Assembly (NCBI GenBank): GCA_024239075.1
Contig: JANBVI010000004.1
Location: 1-64,000 of the forward strand
Direction of reading: 5' to 3'
From: Fischerella sp. CENA71
GTDB taxonomy: Bacteria > Cyanobacteriota > Cyanobacteriia > Cyanobacteriales > Nostocaceae
DNA length: 64,000 nt
Made by a program: the position numbers and the translations under genes. The notes under the pieces are model-generated. The model worked only from the letters and a program-made list of their open reading frames with translations, searched no databases and was not told where the DNA came from. Below, in pieces: positions 52,298 to 61,755 of the stretch. Each line of letters begins with the position of its first letter. The stretch's first letter is position 1.

Positions 52298-53737
52298 GTG
52301 GTTAAACAAGTAGCACAGATCAAAAATCAGGGTAAATCTCAACAAGCACAAAAATCAACTGATGAGTCAAACTCACAGCATAAAACGAATATCTCATCTG
52401 AGTTTGTAGAATCTGTGGGTTCCATACCCAGCCAACTTTACCAGAGGTTGGGTTTGGCAATGCCTCGGTGGCTATTTTGGTTTTTGACAATAGTTGTAGG
52501 GATCACGCTTTCAGGGTTATTAGTATCGACTTTAGCGCTTTGGACTCCGCTCTGGAGCGATATAGATCGAACAGATGAAGAGTTAGGGATGGGCGGGCCA
52601 GATGTCGAAAAAACACCATTACCAGGGGAGATTTGGAGCAACATTTCCCAATACAAGCTCACACGCCCAATGAATATTTTGATCATGGGTATCGAACCAG
52701 TCCGGGGTAGCGTTGATGGTTCATCAGAAAGTTACGCTGGGAGCAGCGATACAATGCTGTTGGTGAGACTGAACCCAGAAAATAATACCATAAGGGTGCT
52801 GTCGATTCCTAGAGATACTATGATTGCGATCCCAGAATCAAAGGGATTGACTAAAGTCTCTCAAGCTAACGCCCAAGGGGGTCCGGTGTTGGCGGCGCGG
52901 GTTGTGAGTCGTACTCTCAGTAATGCACCAATTGATCGCTACATTCGTATGTCTACTAGTGGACTACGGCAGTTGGTGGATCAGTTGGGTGGAGTAGAGG
53001 TGTTTGTTCCCAAACCCATGCAATACAAAGACTCTGCTGCTAAGTTTTCTATTAATTTAGTCAGTGGCTGGCAAACTCTTAACGGTGAACAGGCTGAACA
53101 GTTTGTACGTTACCGTGATAATAATCTGGGGGATCTCAACAGAATCCAGCGACAGCAAGCATTGCTGATGGGTTTACGCGAACGCTTGTTTAGTCCGACG
53201 GTTTTACCCAGATTGCCACAGTTAGTTCACATTATGCGTAAGTACTTTGACACCAACCTGAAAGTTGAAGAGATGATGGCACTAGTCAACTTCTCTTTGA
53301 ACATGGAGCGGGATAATTTTCAGATGACCTTGCTACCAGGTATTTTCAGTCGTTTAAGTGCAGATCCTGATAGTTATTGGTTGAATCTAACTGGAAAAGT
53401 TGACTTGCTCGATAATTATACTGGAGTCAATATAGGTGGTCTGAAACCAGATAAGCGATCGCTACCTAGTTTCAGAATTGCCATTCAAAATGCTTCTAAT
53501 CAACCCCAGCTAACTGGCAAGGTGATCAATTCTCTCAAAAGCAAAGGCTTTAAAAAAGTTTATGCTATCTCAGATTGGCCTGATGGGCATAGTGAAACTA
53601 AGATTATTGCCCAAAAAGGTAATCGCCAAGCCGCAGAACAACTGCAAAAAATCTTGGGTTTGGGAACAATTGAAGTCTCAGCAACCGGTGACTTAGAATC
53701 TGATCTCACTATTAGAGTTGGGAAAGATTGGAAGTAG
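52298..53737 (+). CDS. LytR-CpsA-Psr (LCP) family protein
   Basis: A 479-residue membrane-anchored enzyme. Residues 1-60 are cytosolic and Gln/Ser-rich; one transmembrane helix spans about 62-88 (RWLFWFLTIVVGITLSGLLV). The LCP domain (about 125-290) shows MNILIMGIEP, SDTMLLVRLNP, IRVLSIPRDTMI and RYRDNNLGDLNRIQRQQ with the conserved Arg and Asp residues that bind polyprenyl pyrophosphate. A C-terminal LytR_C domain covers about 385-475. LCP proteins transfer lipid-linked glycopolymers to peptidoglycan. The start is GTG 52298; in cyanobacteria the transferred polymer is unknown. Confidence 0.9.
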   Translation: MVKQVAQIKNQGKSQQAQKSTDESNSQHKTNISSEFVESVGSIPSQLYQRLGLAMPRWLFWFLTIVVGITLSGLLVSTLALWTPLWSDIDRTDEELGMGGPDVEKTPLPGEIWSNISQYKLTRPMNILIMGIEPVRGSVDGSSESYAGSSDTMLLVRLNPENNTIRVLSIPRDTMIAIPESKGLTKVSQANAQGGPVLAARVVSRTLSNAPIDRYIRMSTSGLRQLVDQLGGVEVFVPKPMQYKDSAAKFSINLVSGWQTLNGEQAEQFVRYRDNNLGDLNRIQRQQALLMGLRERLFSPTVLPRLPQLVHIMRKYFDTNLKVEEMMALVNFSLNMERDNFQMTLLPGIFSRLSADPDSYWLNLTGKVDLLDNYTGVNIGGLKPDKRSLPSFRIAIQNASNQPQLTGKVINSLKSKGFKKVYAISDWPDGHSETKIIAQKGNRQAAEQLQKILGLGTIEVSATGDLESDLTIRVGKDWK

Positions 53738-53793
53738 TTATTTGCCATTGGTCATTCGTAAACAACAGATGACTAGTGACAAAGGATGATTTT

Positions 53794-53892
53794 ATGAAAA
53801 ATACTTTGCTGCGCTTTTTAGGGGTGATGTTGATTTTGGCTCTTGCCTTTTTATGGATCATGTTAGATGCTAAACCAGCGATCGCTCGTTAA
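53794..53892 (+). CDS. Candidate 32-residue hydrophobic peptide
   Basis: ATG 53794 is preceded by AAAGGA 8-9 nt upstream and opens 32 codons ending at TAA 53890-53892. The peptide starts MKNTLLRFLGVMLILALAFL and ends KPAIAR, so it is one transmembrane helix or an isolated signal peptide. It lies 56 bp after the LCP gene and upstream of murJ. Codons look like those of neighbouring genes and include a HIP1 site, but conservation is untested. Confidence 0.45.
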   Translation: MKNTLLRFLGVMLILALAFLWIMLDAKPAIAR

Positions 53893-54068
53893 ATCAAATT
53901 CATAGTCGTTAGTTAGTGGTTATTTGTGAATGGATCTAGCAAATAACCACTATTTTGTTTCAATAAAGAAATAAATGACTATTTTTTCAAAATGACCCTG
54001 ACAAACTACCAGATTTCCGGTTAAATGTTCAAGGATAAGGCTATCTGTAAAATTGTCAGGTACTGTGT

Positions 54069-55688
54069 GTGACGGAAGAACAAAAAGTTTCTCGTTCTCT
54101 TGCTGGAATTGCTGGTATTATTGCCGCCGCTACTTTAATTAGTAAAGTATTTGGGTTAGTTCGGCAGCAAGTTATTGCAGCTGCTTTTGGTTTAGGGCCT
54201 GCGGCTGATGCTTTTAATTATGCTTATACGATACCTGGTTTTCTGCTGATTTTGTTAGGGGGAATTAACGGTCCTTTTTACAGTGCTGTTGTCAGTGTTT
54301 TAGCTAAACGTAAGAAAGAAGAAGCCGCTCCTCTAGTAGAAACTATTACAACCCTTGTGGGTGGAGTACTGTTAATCGCATCAATTTTATTGGTGATTTT
54401 TGCACCTACTGTCATAGACCTATTTGCACCTGGTTTAAAAGTACCGGGAAAAGAATTAGTCAGAGCGATCGCCATTAACCAACTGCAAATTATGGCACCA
54501 ATGGCCGTCTTGGCTGGTTTGATAGGGATCGGTTTTGGCGTTCTCAATGCTGCTAATCAATATTGGCTACCGTCAATTAGTCCTTTATTTTCTAGCGTTA
54601 CGGTTGTTATTGGCCTCGGTATGCTAGCTTGGCAGCTTGGTAGTCAAATTAGCACACCTGAATACGCCATGTTAGGTGGAATGGTGTTAGCAGGAAGTGT
54701 TTTGGTAGGTGCATTTTTGCAGTGGATAGTACAAGTCATCGCCCAAGCCAGAGCGGGTATGGGTAAATTCCGGTTGCGATTTGATTTTCATCAGCCTGGA
54801 GTTGGCGATGTGATGAGAATCATGCTACCAGCTACCTTTTCATCAGGAATGTTGCAAATTAATCTTTACACAGATTTGTTTTTTGCTTCTTTAATTCCTT
54901 TTACAGGGGTTGCTGCGGCTTTGTCTAACGCTGGCTTACTTGTACAGACACCCTTGGGAATTATTTCCAATGTAATTTTAGTTCCCCTGTTACCTATGTT
55001 CGCCCGACTTGCTGCTCCTGAACATTGGCATGAGCTAAAATTACGTATTCGTCAAGGACTGTTACTTTCTGCTTTTACAATGCTGCCTTTGGGCGCATTA
55101 ATGATAACTTTAGCTGTGCCAATTGTGCGAGTTGTGTACGAACGCGGTGCTTTTAAAGGTACAGACTCACAACTAGTAGCTTCTTTGCTGATTGCAAATG
55201 GAATTGGGATGTTTGTCTATTTAGGGCGTGATGTCCTAGTACGGGTGTTTTATGCTTTGGGCGACGGTGCAACACCCTTTCGGATTAGCATGATAAATAT
55301 TGTCCTGAATGCTTTGTTAGATTTCCTTTTAATTAAATCTTTGGGCGCTCCTGGTTTAGTATTGGCAACTGTGGGAGTCAATTGCAGTTCTGTGTTAATG
55401 CTGTTTTTCGTGCTTAACCGTAGGCTAGATGGCTTACCTTTACGAGAATGGAGTTTACCTATTTTTGGTTTAACTGCTGGTAGCATTGTCGCTGGTGTAG
55501 CTAGTTTTGCGACTCTTCAAGTTTTGCAGCGATTTTTAGGTGTAGATGGTTTGTTGATTCAATTAGTGCAGTTAACTATCTCTGGCTTAGTTGGTTTGGG
55601 TGTTTTTGGTGCGATCGCTGCTTGGATGAACTTACCAGAAGTCAATATTTTTGTGTTTCGTCTGCGTCAACGATTTTTGAAGAAATAG
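54069..55688 (+). CDS. murJ: MurJ, lipid II flippase
   Basis: A 539-residue polytopic membrane protein of the MurJ/MviN family, flipping lipid II across the plasma membrane for peptidoglycan assembly. The N-terminus GIAGIIAAATLISKVFGLVR and AAFGLGPAADAFNYAYTIPG (residues about 12-55) are the family hallmark; SNAGLLVQTPLGIISNVIL near 288 and RVFYALGDGATPFRIS near 392 are also conserved. About 14 hydrophobic segments are visible. The start is GTG 54069 (MTEEQKVSRSLAG). It follows the LCP gene in the same direction, so two cell-envelope genes are adjacent. Confidence 0.94.
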   Translation: MTEEQKVSRSLAGIAGIIAAATLISKVFGLVRQQVIAAAFGLGPAADAFNYAYTIPGFLLILLGGINGPFYSAVVSVLAKRKKEEAAPLVETITTLVGGVLLIASILLVIFAPTVIDLFAPGLKVPGKELVRAIAINQLQIMAPMAVLAGLIGIGFGVLNAANQYWLPSISPLFSSVTVVIGLGMLAWQLGSQISTPEYAMLGGMVLAGSVLVGAFLQWIVQVIAQARAGMGKFRLRFDFHQPGVGDVMRIMLPATFSSGMLQINLYTDLFFASLIPFTGVAAALSNAGLLVQTPLGIISNVILVPLLPMFARLAAPEHWHELKLRIRQGLLLSAFTMLPLGALMITLAVPIVRVVYERGAFKGTDSQLVASLLIANGIGMFVYLGRDVLVRVFYALGDGATPFRISMINIVLNALLDFLLIKSLGAPGLVLATVGVNCSSVLMLFFVLNRRLDGLPLREWSLPIFGLTAGSIVAGVASFATLQVLQRFLGVDGLLIQLVQLTISGLVGLGVFGAIAAWMNLPEVNIFVFRLRQRFLKK

Positions 55689-55757
55689 ATTTTAACAGGG
55701 AAGGGAGCAGGGGACGCGGGGACACGGTGACGCGGAGAAAAACAAATGACCTAAAAC

Positions 55758-55784
55758 AAAAAACCCCGATGCGAAACACCGAGG
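55758..55784 (-). terminator. Rho-independent terminator of the cpc operon
   Basis: On the minus strand CCTCGGTG pairs with CATCGGGG around a TTTCG loop and is followed by six or more T residues. It is about 330 bp after the last cpcG stop codon. On the plus strand no U-run follows, so it serves the leftward operon. Confidence 0.8.
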
Positions 55785-56116
55785 TAACGTAACCATGAGG
55801 AATCCAAATGTCGAGAGGAGATAAGAGAATTAATAAAAATTAACTTATGTATATAAATGTAAAGTATTTTGTTACAAATAGTCAACATCATTTGACAAAA
55901 CAATAGTCAACATATTCTATAAGCCTAATTTATAAATGGAGAGATGGCATCTTTCAAGTTAGATGAATGAGGGAGCATCCTAAAATCACTGGGTCTTATT
56001 TCCATCTTAAGCAATGCTTAACTAACAAAAAAATGTAAGTTTGGCACTACATTAACAGGGAAACAAGACCCAGTATCAAATTGATGTGTTTAGTTTAAGC
56101 GATCGCAGTAGTGATT
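55785..56116. other. 3' region of the cpc operon with a long inverted repeat
   Basis: No gene. ACTGGGTCTTATTTCC (55988-56003) pairs with GGAAACAAGACCCAGT (56059-56074) with one mismatch, and the loop holds a smaller TTAAGC/GCTTAA hairpin. A direct repeat ATAGTCAACAT occurs near 55878 and 55903. The region is transcribed as the operon's 3' UTR if the terminator at 55758 is used. Confidence 0.7.
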
Positions 56117-56878
56117 TTAGCGTCTACTACGATTTGGCACTAAGTTCAGGTAATCAAGATCAGCTGCACGAATGTTTTGAGCGTAGTTACCCTTGGCATT
56201 GAGTGAAGTTGCAATGTCAGTGAACTTACGTGGATCACCTTCTGCCAGTTGCCGTTCTTGGAATTTGCGGGTGTAGAATTTCTCCAAGGTAAAGCGCCAG
56301 TCGGTAGCAACAGTACCAGCACTTTCTTGGAAGTCTTCACCATAGCGAGGAGTTACCAAGTTGTGAGGACGAGCTACCAAACGCTTGCGTTGGTAGGGTA
56401 TGGTGTTATCGCCAAAAGCTTCGGTGTACTCATCGCTGTCAACAATAGCATCAACGAAGCCGCCAAAACCTTTGGTACCAATGACAATTGACCAAGCAAT
56501 TTCTTCTTCTTTGTTATAAGCAGAACGACCCAACAAGCGCTTGAGGGTGATGTCTACTAGACGGTAGTTGTTGTTAACCGAGACAACCAAGCGGTAAAAT
56601 GCCTCAGATTTTGCCAAACCACGAATGAAGTCGCGTACCGTCAGTGAGCCATTTTTCAGCTGAGATTCAATGTGCTTTTGGCGGTTAAACTTGAGAACCT
56701 CATGTTCACTAAATACTTGACGATAAGCAGCCCAAATGATGTTTTCCATGTCAGTGAAAGAACTAACATCTTCTAGGCGATACACATATGGAGTATCTTC
56801 ATTTTGGTCAGCAAATCCAAAGCTTTGAACGCGATGATTTTGACTGCTGGGTTTGTATTCAAGTAATGGCAGTGCCAT
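56117..56878 (-). CDS. cpcG4: CpcG4, phycobilisome rod-core linker
   Basis: A 253-residue rod-core linker polypeptide. The Pfam PBS linker domain covers about residues 25-160 ([20 protein letters not shown] ... [18 protein letters not shown] ... [19 protein letters not shown]). The N-terminus [20 protein letters not shown] binds the rod. The C-terminal 75 residues (ending NLVPNRSRR) have no membrane helix, so this copy joins phycocyanin rods to the allophycocyanin core. It is the last gene of the operon. Its pI looks basic, as usual for rod-core linkers. Confidence 0.92.
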   Translation of the reverse strand: MALPLLEYKPSSQNHRVQSFGFADQNEDTPYVYRLEDVSSFTDMENIIWAAYRQVFSEHEVLKFNRQKHIESQLKNGSLTVRDFIRGLAKSEAFYRLVVSVNNNYRLVDITLKRLLGRSAYNKEEEIAWSIVIGTKGFGGFVDAIVDSDEYTEAFGDNTIPYQRKRLVARPHNLVTPRYGEDFQESAGTVATDWRFTLEKFYTRKFQERQLAEGDPRKFTDIATSLNAKGNYAQNIRAADLDYLNLVPNRSRR

Positions 56879-56986
56879 TTGCGATTTTCCCCTTTATTAT
56901 CAACAAATTAAACAGAGTTAGCTCTTGAAAATTGAAGGAGGCTTGTTTAACACAACCCTCTTTCATTTAATTTTCCCGCATTTGGT

Positions 56987-57721
56987 TTATAAGACAGAAC
57001 TATTTACAAACCAATTTAGTACAACCAACAAAGCGATCGCTCCGGATAATCCAACTATGACAGCTGATATTGCTCTCCAGTCCGCTTTTTGAGGATAGGG
57101 CGATGGATTCAAAAATCCGTACCATTCGGTATGATGTATCCAACTGGTCTGAATTATGCCCTTCTTGTCGCGATAATCTGCACCATAACGCGGGGTGAAA
57201 CTGAATGGTCTATCTGTAGACATGCGTTTACGTTGATAGGGTACGGTATTGTCACCAAAGGCTTGTTCATACTCTTGACTATCAATCAGCGCGTCTACAA
57301 ATCCTCCCCAACCGCGAGTAGCGATTTGAATAGACCAAGCAATTTCTTCTTCTCGATTGTAGGAACTACGACCCAACAAACGTTTTAAGCACATTTCAAC
57401 CAGCCGATAGTTGCTGTTAGCTGCAACAATTAGCTGATAAAATCGTTCTGATTTTGCCAAACCACGAATAAAATCGCGCACCGTAATTGAACGGTTTTTC
57501 AGTTGCGTTTCCAGAGCAATCTGACGGTGAAAGTGAAGAATTTCCTGCTCGTTAAAAACTTGGCGGTATGCTGCCCAAATTAGTGCTTCAATCTCACTAC
57601 TAGAGTTCGCATTTTCAAGACGATAGAGATAAGGAGCATCGTCATTTAAATCTGCCGTTCCAAAACTACGAACCCTTTGATTTTGAGTAGTGGGTTTGTA
57701 TTCATGTAGAGGTAGTGCCAT
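56987..57721 (-). CDS. cpcL: CpcG3/CpcL, membrane-anchored rod linker
   Basis: A 244-residue linker with the same PBS linker domain (about 25-160: [40 protein letters not shown]) but a C-terminus unlike its neighbours: after a short loop, [20 protein letters not shown] near 220-239 forms a transmembrane helix just before the end. This is the CpcL type (called CpcG3 in Anabaena and CpcG2 in Synechocystis), which attaches rods directly to the thylakoid membrane and photosystem I without a core. The gene lies between two core-type cpcG genes. ATG 57721 begins [17 protein letters not shown]. Confidence 0.9.
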   Translation of the reverse strand: MALPLHEYKPTTQNQRVRSFGTADLNDDAPYLYRLENANSSSEIEALIWAAYRQVFNEQEILHFHRQIALETQLKNRSITVRDFIRGLAKSERFYQLIVAANSNYRLVEMCLKRLLGRSSYNREEEIAWSIQIATRGWGGFVDALIDSQEYEQAFGDNTVPYQRKRMSTDRPFSFTPRYGADYRDKKGIIQTSWIHHTEWYGFLNPSPYPQKADWRAISAVIVGLSGAIALLVVLNWFVNSSVL

Positions 57722-57935
57722 ACTTTATCCACCTTTTACATAACTTGGCATTTTAGAAGGTTCTCAAATTTACTTTTGATCAACTTTCAAGTAAGCAAAC
57801 TTTGAAACCTTCTAAACTGTGTTAACTAATTTTGGATTTAGCAGACCCACTCTTTTATTGTTAGTTGTTGTTTGTTAGTTGTTGGTTGTTAACCACTATT
57901 TACTAGCCACTAACTACTAACTACTTTACTTTAGC

Positions 57936-58679
57936 TTAACGCACAGGAAAACTTGCACTAGGATTGATAGAAACAGGGATACCTTGCGGTTTTTCTTTCC
58001 GTGTGGTATCTGGAATTGTAATGTTAGTAGTACTAACTGGTGTGTAAGAAACCGTTTTGATATCAATAGACTTCGCCATATCCAAGAAGTTATTAATATC
58101 ACCCCATTTATAGCGTTCAGTTTCCTGTTTATCACGCCAGTAATTGCCGTAACGAGGTGTTACCAAGTTAAATGGTCTGTCTTTATAACGACGACGCTGG
58201 TAGGGAATAGTATTATCACCAAAGTTGGTTTGATACTCTTCAGAATCTACCAAAGCATCAACAAAGCCACTAAAACCTTTTGTTGCAATTAAAATTGACC
58301 AAGCAATTTCTTCGTCTTTATTGTAAGAGGCGCGACCTAAAATTCGTTTGAGGCTGATTTCTACGATTCGGTAGTTAGAATTTGTCTCTACAACTAAGCG
58401 ACGAAACGCCTCTGATTTTGCTAAACCACGAATGAAGTCGCGCACATTAATCGCCCGATTCTTCAACTGCGATTCTAAATGTTTTTGGCGATGAAAATTA
58501 AGGTTTTCGTGTTCACTGAAGATTTGTCTGTAACCAGCCCAAATTAATTCTTTGATTTCGCTTTCAGTGGGAGAATCTTCTAAGCGATAAATTCTGGGAG
58601 TATCTTCGTTGGGTACTTCATAACCAGGAATACGCTGGTTTTGAGAACTGGGTTTGTATTCGAGTAGGGGTATTGACAT
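57936..58679 (-). CDS. cpcG2: CpcG2, phycobilisome rod-core linker
   Basis: A 247-residue rod-core linker: N-terminus [23 protein letters not shown] linker domain about 25-160 ([56 protein letters not shown]), and a hydrophilic C-terminal tail ([15 protein letters not shown] ... [13 protein letters not shown]) without a membrane helix. It therefore attaches rods to the core. Upstream (58680-58830) are TCATTTG/ACCAATG heptamer repeats, also found in the other cpcG gaps, which probably do not contain a promoter. Confidence 0.9.
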   Translation of the reverse strand: MSIPLLEYKPSSQNQRIPGYEVPNEDTPRIYRLEDSPTESEIKELIWAGYRQIFSEHENLNFHRQKHLESQLKNRAINVRDFIRGLAKSEAFRRLVVETNSNYRIVEISLKRILGRASYNKDEEIAWSILIATKGFSGFVDALVDSEEYQTNFGDNTIPYQRRRYKDRPFNLVTPRYGNYWRDKQETERYKWGDINNFLDMAKSIDIKTVSYTPVSTTNITIPDTTRKEKPQGIPVSINPSASFPVR

Positions 58680-58830
58680 TGTTAATATCTGTCCTTTGTT
58701 ATTTGTCTTTTGTCATTTGTCATTTGTCCTACCCTGCGGGTAGACACGGAGTGGCTTCCAAAGGTAGCCGCTTGCGCGTCTATGTCATTTGTTATTTGTT
58801 TGATGACCAATGACCAATGACCAATGACTA

Positions 58831-59670
58831 TTAAGTTGTTTTGTTACCGGGAATATAACGATAAGGTAAAGCAACTTGTGTGGGTTTTACGGTTGGAGGC
58901 GGGGTGCTAGATTCGCGAGTGGTGTCGGGAATTGGTACACTAGAAGCAACATTTCTGGCGCGATCGCTTGAACGTTGATATTCTGCTCCGCCTGGTGTGA
59001 TACTGGCAGCCATAGCCAGGAAGTTTTCTGGAATTGCTTTACGAATTCCTCGTTGTACTGATTCTCCTGTACGCACAACTTGATAGAAAGAACGACCTCC
59101 AAAATATTGCTCAATCAAACGACCGCGCCAGTAATCGTTGTAGCGGGGATTGACTAAGTTAAAGGGTCGGTCTTTAAAGCGGCGACGCTGGAAGGGTACG
59201 ATGTCATCGCCAAAGTTCTCACGGTATTCATCAGAATCTACAAGGGCGTCGATAAAACCATGTAGTCCTTTGGTCGCAATCACAATTGACCAAGAAATTT
59301 CCTCATCTTTACCGTAGGTAGCACGTCCCAAAAATCGCTTGAAGCTAATATCTACCAAACGGTAGTTAGAGTTAGTTTTTGCGACTTCATCACGATAAAC
59401 ACTGGATTTACCTAATCCCCGGATGAAATCTCGGACGTTGATTGTCCGATTGCGTAACTGTGATTCTAGGAACGGTTGGCGATAGTTTTCTAAGATAAGG
59501 TGTTCGCTGAAAATTTGCCGATAAGCTGCCCAGATAATCGCATCAACATCTGTATCGGAAATGGCGTCTGCCAAACGGTAAATTGCTGGTGTGTCTTCGT
59601 TAGGTACTTCGTAGCCTTCGACACGTTGATTTTGTGTAGTACGAGTAACTTCAAGTAATGGTATCGCCAT
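58831..59670 (-). CDS. cpcG1: CpcG1, phycobilisome rod-core linker
   Basis: A 279-residue rod-core linker, the longest of the four. N-terminus MAIPLLEVTRTTQNQRVEGY, PBS linker domain about 25-160 ([40 protein letters not shown]), then a C-terminal region of about 90 residues with QYFGGRSFYQVVRTGESVQR and a Ser/Pro-rich end. No membrane helix. It is the first cpcG after cpcF and likely the main rod-core linker. The numbering of the four copies follows the Anabaena order and is by position. Confidence 0.9.
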   Translation of the reverse strand: MAIPLLEVTRTTQNQRVEGYEVPNEDTPAIYRLADAISDTDVDAIIWAAYRQIFSEHLILENYRQPFLESQLRNRTINVRDFIRGLGKSSVYRDEVAKTNSNYRLVDISFKRFLGRATYGKDEEISWSIVIATKGLHGFIDALVDSDEYRENFGDDIVPFQRRRFKDRPFNLVNPRYNDYWRGRLIEQYFGGRSFYQVVRTGESVQRGIRKAIPENFLAMAASITPGGAEYQRSSDRARNVASSVPIPDTTRESSTPPPTVKPTQVALPYRYIPGNKTT

Positions 59671-59728
59671 CTTTACTTTTACCTTTTTTAGGGTTTCGCA
59701 GAGACTGGTTAGTGGTTAGTGGTAAAGA

Positions 59729-60367
59729 CTAACAACTAACTACTAAACCAATCGTCAACATTTGCTCTTGAGCTAACTGTACCCTGGCGCGGATGGCGCT
59801 TTCGGCGTCGGTAGCTAATATTTCCGCAAATGTTTCTCGGATTGGCTGTTGCAGTTCAGGTATTTTCGCCAAGGCTTGTAAACCGACGATAGCGGCGTAA
59901 CGAATTGACCAATCTGCATCTTGGCAAATGAACAATAGAGTTTCCAATGCTTTAGCCTGTGCTACTTGACGTTCTGGCATATCCAGCTTCTGAAAGCGCA
60001 AGCTTCCCAATCCTTTAGCTGCGGCGCGACGAACGCTAGGAGCAAAGTCGGTAGCAGCAGATGTCAGCAATATATCTAGGGCGCGAGGATCGGCGATCGC
60101 TGCTAAAGTACGAATTGAGTAGGCTCTAGCACCATAGTTATAGTCATCAATTTGTGCTAACAACTGTGGAACCGCTACATCTCCCAATTGTGTTAAGCCT
60201 GCGACTGCTGCGACTGCTGCGGCTGGATTGTTATAACCAAATACAGCAATTAATGTTTCAATTGCTGCTTCATCTTTGGCTGCTGCTAGTTCTTTTACTG
60301 CTGCTACTATTCGCGCTGGCGAGTCTGCTTCTGTAACAGCGCGAATCAATTTTTGGGTGTTAGTCAT
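59729..60367 (-). CDS. cpcF: CpcF, phycocyanobilin lyase beta subunit
   Basis: A 212-residue HEAT-repeat protein, the partner of CpcE in the heterodimeric lyase that attaches phycocyanobilin to Cys84 of the phycocyanin alpha subunit. HEAT units are visible: YNNPAAAVAAVAGLTQLGD, YNYGARAYSIRTLAAIADPR, APSVRRAAAKGLGSLRF and WSIRYAAIVGLQALAKI. N-terminus MTNTQKLIRAVTEADSPARI. The gap to cpcE (60368-60477) is AGTCATT/AATGACA repeats. Length and position in the operon are the usual ones. Confidence 0.93.
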   Translation of the reverse strand: MTNTQKLIRAVTEADSPARIVAAVKELAAAKDEAAIETLIAVFGYNNPAAAVAAVAGLTQLGDVAVPQLLAQIDDYNYGARAYSIRTLAAIADPRALDILLTSAATDFAPSVRRAAAKGLGSLRFQKLDMPERQVAQAKALETLLFICQDADWSIRYAAIVGLQALAKIPELQQPIRETFAEILATDAESAIRARVQLAQEQMLTIGLVVSC

Positions 60368-60477
60368 TGCTTATTAGTCATTGGTCATTTGTTATTGGTC
60401 ATTAGTCACTCGTCATTTGTTATTAGTCAGAAAACAAATAACAAATGACAAACAACAATTGACAATTGACAATTGAC

Positions 60478-61308
60478 TTATAAAAGTGAATCCATTAAGT
60501 TCATTAGCCGTATGGCATCCTCAGAAATAGAGGAAACATCTAACTCCTGTTGAAGTTGATGTTCTAGCAGACCTTTAAGGGCAATCAATTTAAAACTATT
60601 TTCAACCTTGGCGTTCGCGATCGCATCTGCTGCGGGCAAATACCCGATAGCACCTAAATCTCCCAAGACAACGCGGCGCATTTGGAGATTGTTACTGTCC
60701 AACTCTTGAATCAGACGCTCTCCATAGGAGGTGTCTTGTGTAAGTTGATACATTGCTCTTGCTGCTGCACACTGCACTCGCGCTACTGGATGTTCCAAAA
60801 AGGGTTCAATTAAGGAAATAGCCTCAGTTGCACCAATTGCTCCCAAGGCTTCCAAAACCGCTTCATATGGTTGGGTGAGATGAGGACGTCCCGGTTCTTG
60901 AACAGCAGCTGCAATACCACCGCTTAACAATTGCATTAGTGCTGGAGCTGCTGCTATATCTCCTAGCATTGCTAAGGATTGGGCTGCGGCTTCACGCACA
61001 TAGAAATCAGAGCATTCTAAGCACCTAATTAAGTGTGGTACGGCTCGAATATTGCCCAATTTTCCCAATGCTCTTGCAGCATTACGGCGCAGAGGATAAC
61101 CTCCCATTTCTGTTGTGTCGGCTTCGTCCTCTAATGCCACAATGAGAGCATCTACAACTTCTGAATCACGAACACGGAACTTACCTAGCCACCAAGCGGC
61201 GTAATAGCGGAGACTTAAATCTGGAGATTTGAGGTTGGCGATCGCTTGCTCTTTTGTTAAGGGCGAAGCGTTTTCGGCAGAATATGTTTCTGCACTTGGT
61301 TCCATCAT
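60478..61308 (-). CDS. cpcE: CpcE, phycocyanobilin lyase alpha subunit
   Basis: A 276-residue HEAT-repeat protein that with CpcF attaches phycocyanobilin to alpha-Cys84. Visible repeats: LSLRYYAAWWLGKFRVRDSE, PLRRNAARALGKLGNIRAVP, FYVREAAAQSLAMLGDIAAA, VARVQCAAARAMYQL and MRRVVLGDLGAIGYLPAAD. The most likely starts are the two adjacent ATG codons at 61308 and 61305; a TTG two codons earlier also keeps the frame. It begins 10 nt after the cpcD stop codon, so translation may be coupled. Confidence 0.93.
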   Translation of the reverse strand: MMEPSAETYSAENASPLTKEQAIANLKSPDLSLRYYAAWWLGKFRVRDSEVVDALIVALEDEADTTEMGGYPLRRNAARALGKLGNIRAVPHLIRCLECSDFYVREAAAQSLAMLGDIAAAPALMQLLSGGIAAAVQEPGRPHLTQPYEAVLEALGAIGATEAISLIEPFLEHPVARVQCAAARAMYQLTQDTSYGERLIQELDSNNLQMRRVVLGDLGAIGYLPAADAIANAKVENSFKLIALKGLLEHQLQQELDVSSISEDAIRLMNLMDSLL

Positions 61309-61318
61309 TGCCAAAGCG

Positions 61319-61564
61319 TTAGTTTGCTTCTGCTGTGCTTAAAGGCTCGATTTTGATGATTCTGCCGCCCATACGAGTAATCCGTTGCATTTCTTCATTC
61401 ATGCGGTTGTATGGCACAGTTATGAATATGCTACCGCTGTTGCGGATATCGTAGTTATTTTTGTCGTTTTCTTCGTTTTGTCGCAAGCCTACGACTTCAT
61501 AACGAAACATCCGGCTGTTTGCACTAGAAATGCCTTTAGCACCAACTGTGGTTTGACCGAACAT
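61319..61564 (-). CDS. cpcD: CpcD, rod-capping linker
   Basis: An 81-residue linker that caps the core-distal end of phycocyanin rods. It is essentially one CpcD-type domain: MFRYEVVGLRQNEENDKNNY near 19-38, IFITVPYNRMNEEMQRITRM near 47-66, then GGRIIKIEPL. The same domain closes CpcC. Length is the usual 80 residues. ATG 61564 has AGGAGAG upstream. A 190-bp gap with ACTCATA-type repeats separates it from cpcC. Confidence 0.94.
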   Translation of the reverse strand: MFGQTTVGAKGISSANSRMFRYEVVGLRQNEENDKNNYDIRNSGSIFITVPYNRMNEEMQRITRMGGRIIKIEPLSTAEAN

Positions 61565-61755
61565 TGTTGTGACTCTCCTGATAAAACTAGCTTTTGGGCA
61601 ATTGTTAGGAGTTATAAAGTCGGAGCTAAAAGTTAAGAATTAGGAGTTAAGAATTAGGAGTTTGAAATTTTATATTTTCTTCCACTCATAACTCATAACT
61701 CATGACTCATAATTCTTAACTCATAGCCCCTTGACTCCTAACTCATGACGATTAA
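61565..61755. repeat. ACTCATA/AAGAATTAGGAGTT STRR between cpcC and cpcD
   Basis: The left half has AGTTAAGAATTAGG twice in tandem; the right half has ACTCATA units (ACTCATAACTCATAACTCAT) with complementary AATTCTTAACTCAT, so the two halves can pair inside the cpcC-cpcD transcript. A ribosome binding site for cpcD is retained at the left edge. Confidence 0.8.
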
